From: Mycteria americana
Taxonomy: Eukaryota; Chordata; Aves; Ciconiiformes; Ciconiidae
DNA: 64,000 nucleotides
Direction of reading: 5' to 3'
NCBI RefSeq assembly: GCF_035582795.1
Contig: NW_027445653.1
Coordinates: forward strand, 186,001 to 250,000
In this document: piece after piece, positions 55,250-64,000 of the stretch
How the letters are laid out: every line of letters begins with the position of its first letter
Numbering within the stretch: the stretch's first letter is position 1
Position numbers and translations under genes: made by a program
Notes under the pieces: generated by a model
The model's input: the letters and a program-made list of their open reading frames with translations, nothing else
The model's database searches: none
Told to the model about the DNA's origin: nothing

Positions 55250-55770
55250 GGCTGGGGATGGGAAGGATGAGGGCAGCCATGGCTGCAATGACCATGAGCT
55301 GGTGGAGAAGTAGGACACCTAGCAGAATGAGAGTGCAGGACTGCAGGAGAGCTGATTTCAGTTAGCTGAGGATCTGCTTGGAGTGTCCTGGAGGACAAAG
55401 GGGCTGTGAGTCCCCCCTGGATCTTCAGGGACAACATCCTCAAAGCCCAGGAAGAAGCCCGTCTGAAGTGCAGGGAGTGGAGCAAGGCCCACAAGAGGTC
55501 AGCGTGGATGAAGAGGGACCCCCCTGACTTAGGAGGTCAAACTGCAGAAGGAAGTGCAGGGAGGCTGGAGGGGACCAGGCTGCCCAGGAGGCAGACAGAC
55601 ACCTGGCCTGGGGGTGCAGGGATGGAGCCAGCAGAGCCAAAGCTCAGCGGTGGCTGGAAGTGGCCATGCATGGGGAGGGCCCCCAGAAGGGTTTCTCTAA
55701 ATGTGTTGTCAGCACAAGGAAGGCAGCTGAGGGAAACCTGGTGCCAGTGCCCCGTGGGGCAGGGGACGGA
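55250..55770 (+). mobile_element. CR1 LINE fragment, ORF2 region upstream of the reverse transcriptase
   Basis: The translated sequence includes DNILKAQEEARLKCREWSKA and HKRSAWMKRD, then a diverged RRWKEGQ-like part in shifted frames and a final EPAEPKLS/RAKAQL-like segment. This is the CR1 ORF2 linker between endonuclease and reverse transcriptase. Several frame breaks; dead. Confidence 0.7.
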
Positions 55771-58559
55771 GTGACAAAGACAGTATAAAGACAGTAATGC
55801 CTCGGAACAAAGATGCTTCCTTTGAGAGTGCTGGTAGGAAATGTATTTTGCTGAGTAACTGGACACACCTACACATTTTTCTATACATTGACCTATACAT
55901 AAATACAGGTTTTTCCATATACTCGCATAAAAAGACAGAAAACACAGATTTGATGAGACTAGTGCAAATTTGGCCATCCAGAAAGAGGAGAACATTTCCC
56001 TGAAGCTTTGTACCTTGCTTTCCTCCATCAGGCAAGAGTGGTCAACACCTCCGAGCGTGAGTGACTCTGTGCCAAGAGTTAGGGGTGGCATGGACAGTCC
56101 AGGGCAAGGAGTGTTTTGAGGCCTGGGCTCTGTGCAAGACACAAAAATTATCTTTCTTAATGCTGTAGGCCTCAGTATGATGGAAGTGCTGAGAACATTG
56201 TACACAAATGAAGCAACAAGGAAATAGAATGCAAGATGTGGAGTGAAGGAAAAGTCCTGTTGCAACTTTAAGCTTCAAACACCGTTGATGTTGTTCTCCT
56301 CCTGGCTTTGTTTTGTCTTGTTTTAATGTACTGGTCTCTGGGGGATTTGTGTACTGCCTTTGTTTGCAAAGGGAAGCGATCATAAAATTGGGGTGGGATG
56401 CAGTTCCAGGGACAGGGGCGCGTGGTGCCAGTGGAGGTGCCCCGGGACCCTCTGCCCAGGCTCCAGCTGCAGCTTCTGAGGGGCTCTCGTCTCCAGCAGG
56501 TCCTCTGTGACAGCTGCCCGTCCCAGGCACCTACTGCAGAGACACCGGGTCCTCAGAGCTGGCACTGGGCACTGATGGTCAGACAGCGGAGCTCTGCCTG
56601 AAAAGCTGAGGAATTTTTACACGTGTTTACAAGTATAAGCGTGACCTCATCAGCTGAAACAACTGAATACTTTTAATAAAATGTCGGTGTTTTCCCATGA
56701 GATCAAAATTCGGGGTTTTCAGGATGTGCATTAATAACAAGAGGAGCACTACTGACCTGCCTCTATAGTTGCATGGTCAGTACTCTCTATTCGGGCATGC
56801 ATTTAACCTCCCTAATATTTCACATATTCCACCTGTCCTAACAAAATTGACCAGGTCTGAAGTCACCTTTCCAGCAGCCCATCTGCACAGAAACACTGGC
56901 AATTGCTCTCTAGCTTTGCCTTCCCCTTACTCTTTGATCATTCAGGCACCCCTCAACAATCCAGTAGCTGCTTTGAGCTTCAGGGAATTAAAAGCCTGCC
57001 TGTCTTTCAGTAGTCTGTCTAATTTAGTCTAAAGAGCCAACTCTTTAATTGTGTTTAGTTTATAATTTCCTTTCTGTCTAAAACATTTCTTGCATGATTA
57101 TGCCTTGTGGGAGGTGAACCTCATGGGTGGCAGCTTGTACTTGGCATACACTTGAGGAGTGTGTTTGATTTGAATGGTGAATCTTAATCAGTTTTCATTT
57201 GTTTGCTCAAAATTAAGAAAATCCCTCTTTGCCTTTGTGCAGCCAGGTCTCTAAGGAAAGCGGTGGGAGCTGGTACGAAGGAGCTGTACCATCCAGCTGC
57301 AGACTGCAGAGGAGAAGTCTGATGTAAGGAAAAGGGACACAAGTCCCAGGTGGCTGATGAGAGACATGATGGGGTTGAGGAGGTGAGGAGCAAGGTTGTC
57401 CATACTGTGTCAGACCTCAAGGGACAGCTTCTCCTACCAGTGCAGACCTCCTTAGGAGAGACCCTGGATGAATATCAAACAGAGAATGCTCCTATTGTCT
57501 CTTCTCTAAACTGAAAACTAATAAACTACACCCTGGAAAATAAAACCTCATTCTTATTAGAAGCTATTTGAAATCTTTCTCCATCAGTGCACTAGGAAAC
57601 CTCTCTAATTAACTGTACAAGACTAGAAGAATATTACAGGAAGACACATATCTCGTTAGGGATTGCTTTAGTTTAATGAGCCCCATGGGTCATTTGGTGC
57701 TGAGTCCTGGAACCTCAGGTACTGAGAGGAGATTGCACAAACCTCTCAAAGAGTCAACACCAAAAGCCAAACCCAAAGTACCTTGAAGCATTAATGAGCC
57801 CCACTGAGGGCCATTACTGACAAAGCCTCCCCAGGGACTCGTTAGAGCAGACAACTGGAGGCCATGATGACAGGTAGGCAAAGGCACTGTGCAGGCAGCT
57901 GAGATGCTGAGAAAACCCTGGCTTTGTTCTATGAAGCAGAAAGGCCAAGCTCTGAGCCCCAGCCCCGGGGAAGGCAGCTCCTGTCCTTCACACAGTGCTC
58001 AGGGCTCTTCCTGGGGCAGTGGGATGTGGGGTGTGTGGTGCTGAGGGAAGGACAATGCTATGACAGTTCCCAGCCCTGCTGGGGCTGTGCAAGGAGGCAG
58101 TGAGGCCCCAGTGCCTCAGGACAACGTCTCTCCTCATAGGCCTTGGTAGCATGGATGACTGCCATAGTTCAGAGGAAAAGCCTTGGTGACTTCCAGCCTT
58201 GCCAGCGCTCTTTGCCATCTCCACCACAGGTTGTCCTACACTGTACCGCAGCTGCTTCTTTTGCCCTGCAGGCTGGAGACACCCATCTCGCTTCCTCACT
58301 TTGCTCTCACCCCGACATTTCCATACATTCACTGAAATCTGTCCACCCTCACACTCTCTTCCTTGAAACACAAAGACATGGACTGATCTCCTACTCCTTC
58401 TGGAGGACTTCATGTACCACAGCACTACACTTTGAGTGACATTTCTTCCTCCTCATGCCCAATCTCCACCTTCCAAGCTGCACTGTGTGGCAGTGTTTCT
58501 CTCTCCTGCTGTTTCCTGCCTCCAAGGAGAGCTCCACCATCTGGGAAACAGCCTTTCAA
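55771..58559. other. Intergenic, nothing recognised
   Basis: Mixed AT-rich and GC-rich sequence without recognised repeats, domains or promoters. Open frames of up to about 240 codons on the minus strand (55,537-56,265) lack any family resemblance and run across the CR1 edge. Confidence 0.4.
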
Positions 58560-59040
58560 GCAGGCATCCCAACCCATCAGCTTTCTGCTGGCCTGTCACC
58601 TGACCACTGAGAAGTAACCTCACCATCATCTCCCAAGGCTGCTAGCCTTTCAGCTTCTCGGATAGACACAACCAAGCTGCGTGCCTGCTGCTGTCCCATC
58701 GTGTACTCAGGCAGGAGAGACAGGACAACCAAAATGTAAGCCCCCTTCCTGCAGCGAGCCTAGGTCCTTCGGCAGAGGGGATCTCCCAGTCAATGTGCCA
58801 GCCAGGTGCCTTCTGCTGGCCTGCCAGAGACCCTGGCAGATGTGAGCTTAAAAGCACAAACCCCCGCCATGAGTCAAGGGCTGAGCTATCAGCTGTTTCA
58901 GCAAGAAGTGACCTCACAGTCCCTTTCCCAGGCACATTCCTGCTGTTGGCCTATCACCTCCAGAGGCAGAAGTGACCTCACAGCCCCCTTCACAGCCATT
59001 GGCTTCCTCCTGGATTATGAGTTCCCGAGACACAACTGAC
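58560..59040. repeat. Diverged tandem repeats with GTGACCTCACAG cores
   Basis: A few degenerate units contain CTGCTGGCCTATCACCTCC-like and GAAGTGACCTCACAG segments (clearest at about 58,907-58,925 and 58,965-58,985). They resemble the 65-bp array of the palindrome (CTGCCCTATCACCT and TGACATCACA) and may be distant relatives. Confidence 0.42.
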
Positions 59041-59280
59041 CATGTGATACCGTACCCAACCATCACCCTCCTTGTGGCCCACTACCTGAGAATATAAAAG
59101 TAGGCTTGTTTCATCACATTTATCTCATAGATTTCCTAACAACGTTTTGAGTGTAAAAATGTTTGTCAGAGGAACTGCTGCATTTATACTGGTGCCTTTT
59201 ATATCTCTACTTCTGCCTCTCTGTTTTTCCTTCTTCCTCTGTCTGTTCTGTCTTCAGAAAGCTCTCCAAGGAAAAGATTC

Positions 59281-59925
59281 ATTGAATCATAGAATAACTC
59301 AGGTTGGAAGAGACCCCTGAACATCATCCTGTCCGGCTGTCCTGCTCAAGGCAGCGTTAACCAGATGAGGTCGCTCAAGGGCTCTGCCCAGTTTGGCATC
59401 ATCCACAAAGGAGCTGGAAAGGCACTCCGTCACATTGTACAGGCAGTTAATGGAGACATTCAGCAGTGTTGGCCCAAGTGCTTGCACTGAGGGATGCCAC
59501 TACTAAGTGGCTGCCAGGAGGACTCTACCACTGGTGACATTTGGGCTTGATCCACCAGCCAACTTCCCACCCACTACATCATCCATTCCTTCAGCCCAGA
59601 TATCACCAATCTGGCTGTAAAGAGGCTATGGCAGACCATGACATAAACCTTGCTAAGGTTCAGGTACAAAACATCCCGTTCTTTCCCCGACCCATACAGC
59701 TTCCGCAGTCCCTTTCTTGTCCTACAACTACCTGGAAATGGCTGCAGGAGTATTTGGCCCATCACCTTCCCAGGGACCGAGGTGAGGTTGAGCAGCCTGT
59801 AATTCTCCCAATCCTCCTTCTTGCCCTTCTTGAAGAAAGGTTTGATGTCTGCCTTTTGCAAGGACACCAGAACCTTTCTGACTGCTCTGACACATCTGAG
59901 GGCACAATCCAGAAAGGGTGACGTG
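59281..59925 (-). mobile_element. CR1 LINE fragment with reverse-transcriptase pieces
   Basis: Minus strand. FFKKGKKEDWENYRLLNLTS, VPGKVMGQILL and YLNLSKVY are CR1 reverse-transcriptase motifs. Downstream LGPTLLNVSINCLYN and SSFVDDAKLG correspond to the GPVLFNIFIND and FADDTKLG motifs. It ends at the CR1 3' terminus (AATCATAGAATAACTCAGG on the plus strand at about 59,284). Internal deletions and frame breaks are evident; dead. Confidence 0.85.
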
Positions 59926-59964
59926 AGCAGACAGGAGCATTTGCAATGACCTGTTCCAAGGCAC

Positions 59965-60350
59965 GTGAGATGAATCTCACTGGGACAGTGGGGTTTGTTC
60001 CTGGAGTCACACACAGAAATGGCAGGGCCCTGTCAGGTGTCCACATCACGCCTCATGCACTCCTCATGCACACAGGGGTGTTCAGAGGCACGAGTCCTTC
60101 CCTTGCACACGCGGAGGCAGTGCACTGCAGCAGGCATGGTGACTCTCTGGCCTCCTCTTGCCACTCCCAGAGGCTGGGAGGCACCTCAGCCCTGCGGTGT
60201 ATCGCCCTGCTCTGCACCTCTCTGAGATGCCCCATGGTGTGGGGAATGGACACAGGGACCTCGGTTGACAGAAGCACATCCCAGTGCTGCATTCAGGTGG
60301 TTGGTTTCCCAGGGGACATTACTCTCAAAGGGAAGTGACCTCGAGGCACT
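59965..60350 (+). repeat. Dispersed direct repeat, copy B
   Basis: Counterpart of 46,010-46,400 in the same orientation, lying directly beside the CR1 fragment. Family not recognised. Confidence 0.65.
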
Positions 60351-61372
60351 GTCTGTCCCACTGGCCTTCATGGCACCTCTAGGAATGGCTGATGGCATTT
60401 GTGCTCACTCGGGTTCACCTCCCCACACGCACACAATGTGCATGCTTAAGTCTCCTCTGAACAATGCAAACATGGACTTCTGACCTAGTCATTCAGTGTC
60501 CCTCCATGGACGGACAAACAACCTCTCCGGGCTGGGGTGAGAGGCCAGTGCTGGGAATGGTGGTTGCAAGGGGCTGGTCTGTATGGATTGTCCTGGGGCA
60601 GCTTGCCCAGGGTGTCCAGCAAACAAGGTCACAGACCAGCCCTTGCTCTGCTGGTCCTTCAAGTCTGTCCCTGGAGGACTGGCTGTGCAAGGGACACTGC
60701 TGCGTGCCCCCACCCTGCACACTCACACACTTTAGCTGTTCACTGGTGTTTCCCTCAACAGGGCACTTTCTTGAGCTTCTTCTTGACAGCAACTTTGAGA
60801 GAAGACCTAAGCCTTCAGGCACTGCACTCAGGAGATCACCTTTCATGATGGAAACACTTTTATTGAGGCCAGCTTTGTTCCAGAAGTGCCCATGACCTGT
60901 CCTTGCCGGTGATCACAGGACTGCCATGCAGCAGGAATGTGACCAAGCTGCCATAGTGCTCAGGCCTTACACCAATGCAAGGGATCAGAAAGAGAGTGTG
61001 GAAGTGAAAAGAGAGCAGCTCTGCACAGGCCAAGCGCTGCTGCTCCCTGGCGTGCAGCTGAGCCAGGACTCTTTTCCCCTCCACTTCTGCACACAAGTAC
61101 TGCCCTGCAGCTCCAGAGAAGGTCTTGGAGGAAGGATCTCAGACAAACAATTTGCTGCAGGGACCTTTGTGTGGTTAAATAGAGAGAGAGTCTGGGTTCT
61201 CATTTACACAATCTCTGGATTACACAGGAAATGTAGATACTGACACATAAGTGGCATGAATAATGACATTTCTTTGTGGACAACATCATCACCAGTAAAA
61301 TAAAAGCAAAAAAATGCCTCCCAAAACAACAGCAACAACAACTCCAGAAGACAGGCCGGGTCTGTAATGATG
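60351..61372. other. Intergenic, nothing recognised
   Basis: 3' flank of the second olfactory receptor (which is on the minus strand) plus unremarkable sequence. Confidence 0.4.
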
Positions 61373-62341
61373 TTACATTATGAGTGACACGCAGAAGATG
61401 AACAAGTTTATTGCTTCTGAAAAGCACCCAGTCATCAGTTTCCACACTGCATCCTTGAGCTCCTGGTTCCTCATGCTGTAGATGAGGGGGTTCACTGCTG
61501 GAGGAACCACTGAGTACAGAACAGCCACCACCATATCCAGGGATGGGGAGGAGATGGAGGGGGGCTTCAGGTAGGCTAATATGACAGTGCTGATAAACAG
61601 GGAGACCACAGCCAGGTGAGGGACGCACGTGGAAAAGGCTTTGTGCCGTCCCTGCTCAGAGGGGATCCTCAGCACGACCCTGAAGATCTGCACATAGGAG
61701 AAAAAAATGAAAACAAAACAGCCAAATGCTAAACAGAGAGAAACCATGAGAAGTACAATTTCCCTGAGGCAGGAACGTGCATAGGACAGCTTGAGGATCT
61801 GGGGGATTTCACAGAAGAACTGGTCCAGGGCATTGCCTTGGCAGAGGGGTATGGAAAATGTATTGGCCATGTGCAGCACAGCATTGAGAAACGCACTGCC
61901 CCAGGCAGCTGCTGCCATGTGGACACAAGCTCTGCTGCCCAGGAGGGTCCCGTAGTGCAGGGGTTTGCAGATGGCAACGTGGCGGTCATAGGCCATGATG
62001 GTGAGGAGAAAAAACTCTGCTGATATCAAGAAGATGAAGAAAAAGACCTGGGCAGCACATCCTGCATAGGAGATGTCCCTGGTGTCCCACAGGGAATTCG
62101 CCATGGATTTGGGGACAGTGGTGGAGATGGAGCCCAGGTCAAGAACAGAGAGGTTGAGGAGGAAGAAGTACATGGGGGTGTGGAGGCGGTGGTCGCAGGC
62201 TATGGCAGTGATGATGAGGCCGTTGCCCAGGAGGGCAGCCAGGTAGATGCCCAGGAAGAGCCAGAAGTGCAAGAGCTGCAGCTCTCGTGTGTCTGCAAAT
62301 GCCAGGAGGAGGAACTGGGTGATGGAGCTGCTGTTGGACAT
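61373..62341 (-). CDS. Olfactory receptor, OR14-like (gamma-c), 322 residues, DRH instead of DRY
   Basis: Start at the ATG 62,341-62,339 (MSNSSS, same as the other receptor). The open frame runs 103 codons further upstream, but that part is Ser/Pro-rich with no receptor similarity and ends in GGCAGCAG right before the ATG, so it is leader or intron. GN in TM1, PMYFFLLNLSVLDLG, Cys95, GNALDQFFCEIPQ, KAFSTCVPHL and PAVNPLIYSMRNQELK are all present. The DRY motif reads MAYDRHVAIC: Tyr121 is His. Asp and Arg, the more critical residues, are kept, so it may still signal. The C-terminal tail differs from the first receptor. Opposite orientation to the first receptor, converging on it. Confidence 0.93.
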   Translation of the reverse strand: MSNSSSITQFLLLAFADTRELQLLHFWLFLGIYLAALLGNGLIITAIACDHRLHTPMYFFLLNLSVLDLGSISTTVPKSMANSLWDTRDISYAGCAAQVFFFIFLISAEFFLLTIMAYDRHVAICKPLHYGTLLGSRACVHMAAAAWGSAFLNAVLHMANTFSIPLCQGNALDQFFCEIPQILKLSYARSCLREIVLLMVSLCLAFGCFVFIFFSYVQIFRVVLRIPSEQGRHKAFSTCVPHLAVVSLFISTVILAYLKPPSISSPSLDMVVAVLYSVVPPAVNPLIYSMRNQELKDAVWKLMTGCFSEAINLFIFCVSLIM

Positions 62342-64000
62342 CTGCTGCCTCTGGGAGTGGAGCACTGAACAAGGAGGAAAGGACAGTGACAAGTTAGGGG
62401 AGACTTCTCTGAGGGAAACCAAAGCCATTTCCATACTACGCACTCCCTGCCCCTTTTCCAGTTCTATGAGACCTTCATTCAGCTCTGTGGCTGGAGCTGT
62501 GGCTGGTGCTGGCTGAGTGTGCCAGGAGGAGCAGGACCTCTGCCCGCTGGCTGCCATGGAGTCAGCCCTGCTCTGCAGCAGTGGGTTCCTGGGAATGGTG
62601 TGGGCAGTCCTGGTGGTTGAATTTGTCAGATAAAACAGCTCCCAGTGCAAAAGGGCTTGTCAGTATCTGCACTGCCATTGCTAAGAAACCACAATCACAA
62701 AAGTGTTTGAGAGAGAGAGGGTTTTTCACAGCTCTCTCCCATCTCAGCTGGAGGTTTTCTGGGATTTCAGAAACCCTCATCATTTCTGCTGCACTCAGGG
62801 AGAGCAAAGGGAGCCCTGCGAGGCCAGAAGATTGCCTGTGGGTTAGTGCAGAGTGAGGGGACCTGCTCTGTCCCTCTGTCTTGTTTCCAGCTGCCCTCTG
62901 CTTGTCCCTTTCTGAGACAGAGGGTAATCACACTCACATGTTAACCTGAAAAGACACCAGGCACTGCTGAGAGCAGAGAAATTCACTGCCGAGCTCTACG
63001 TGTCTCACCTTTTCTCAAGGTCTCAGCACCCCACTTGTAGCCAAGGACACACAGGGTCCATTTCACCAACCCAGCAGCATTTCCTTGGTCATAGCATCTC
63101 TTTGCTTCTCCATGGGGCATTCAGGTAACGCCAAGATGCTATAGGACAGATTTGCATCCTGGAGGGCATCTCAGTGCTTGGAAGGACACCCCAAGGAGAT
63201 AGCCAAGGGTCCTAATGATGGTATCTCAGTAAGGGATAGTCAGCTCATTCGCTGGGGAATGACACAGAGTGCATTGCCCACAGCCCCACAGGTTAGAGGA
63301 GAGCTTGGACACTTCATTCCCATGGACTCACCTGCGTGGGAGGAATCACAAGAGCAGTGCCTGACTCGGCTGCTGCAGCTCCCATCCCCAGAGAGCCTGA
63401 CAGCAAGAACAAGAAAACAATCACAGACTGGTGGAGAAACAAGGAGAAATGCAGTGATGGTCTAGCTGAGAGAGGCACGTGGAGAGACAGCCGGGCACTC
63501 AGGACAGCATTACCCTCACCCAGCTGTGCACAACACTTCCCAGACACTCACATTACTGGGCAGTTGCTCTCAGCCCTGTGCTCTGCAGAGGGACATGGAC
63601 ACGTGGCTGGAGAGCTGCAGCACGGCTCTGCTGGAGCTCTGGATGCAGAGGAGGTGGTTCACGCCTTGGACCCCACAGCCCTGAGGGCAGAGGCTTTGCT
63701 GGCTGGGACAGGAGGCGAGGGGGCTTGCTCAGGGGAAGGAGTCTGCATCGGAGGGGATCATAGGGAGACTTCTGAATTCTCCCTCCCACAATATTTCTGG
63801 TTTTCATTTCCTCTCATTCCCTGATCATATCTCTGCTGCCTGGAGATTTTCCTCCTGGGAGGTGTTTCCCTGTCCCATGTCTTTCCCTGTCAGCACTCAC
63901 AGATCCCATCCCAACCTCTGTGCACTCCCCCTGGCCCTACACAAACCTGCCTGTTTGCAGGGCACTGGCTGCATGCATGGTCCTGTTTGCAGGTGGAACA
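62342..64000. other. 5' flank of the second olfactory receptor gene
   Basis: Shares diverged similarity (inverted) with 50,090-50,200 upstream of the first receptor. Non-coding first exons may lie here. No other gene recognised to the window end. Confidence 0.42.

Noticed and set aside
55537-56265. 242-codon minus-strand frame
   Set aside because: It runs through the CR1 edge and AT-rich sequence with no recognisable domain.

Overview
The window looks like a bird genome. It has two intronless olfactory receptor genes of the OR14-like (gamma-c) type that birds have multiplied, 5'-truncated CR1 LINE fragments, solo LTRs of a common avian retrovirus group, and a compact GC-rich host gene with short introns. 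It is an accessory, repeat-rich region rich in duplications. All protein and repeat names come from reading the sequence; no database was searched.

Layout. Positions 1 to about 15,360 and about 25,060 to 38,382 are reverse complements of each other: a giant, nearly identical inverted repeat whose left arm runs off the window start. Each arm carries, from the outside inward, a solo LTR, an intronless coiled-coil gene resembling RIM-binding protein 3 (RIMBP3-like), a 144-bp satellite, a degenerate short-period array, more satellite, a strict 65-bp tandem array built around TGACATCA, and a block with a conserved ATTAAA. The innermost part holds exons of an F-box gene behind tandem CCAAT boxes. 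The arms differ by large indels. Only the left arm has a second RIMBP3-like gene and the F-box-domain exon (12,664-14,400), and only the left arm has 10,870-11,885. The right arm has an unrelated 1-kb segment (25,910-26,909) instead.

The spacer (15,360-25,060) holds a solo LTR with a clean 5-bp target-site duplication, a GPCR-like remnant, and a complete 12-exon MROH-type HEAT-repeat gene with TATA box, consensus splice sites and poly(A) signal. This is the best-supported spliced gene here.

Outside the right arm, 38,920-42,660 is a third, diverged, partly deleted copy of the arm interior in the same orientation as the right arm. From 43 to 64 kb the window holds CR1 pieces, LTRs, dispersed repeats and the two olfactory receptor genes (51,161-52,120 on + and 61,373-62,341 on -), which converge and lie in locally duplicated surroundings.

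How the parts relate. These are independent eukaryotic transcription units, not an operon. The main point of interest is an ampliconic, palindrome-like locus with a RIMBP3-like family (two full-start copies in the arms plus one extra). All three copies are preceded by tandem CArG/TATA modules of about 55 bp, and an MROH gene sits in the loop. Mammalian RIMBP3 is a testis gene that has also spread by segmental duplication; any germline role here is inference.
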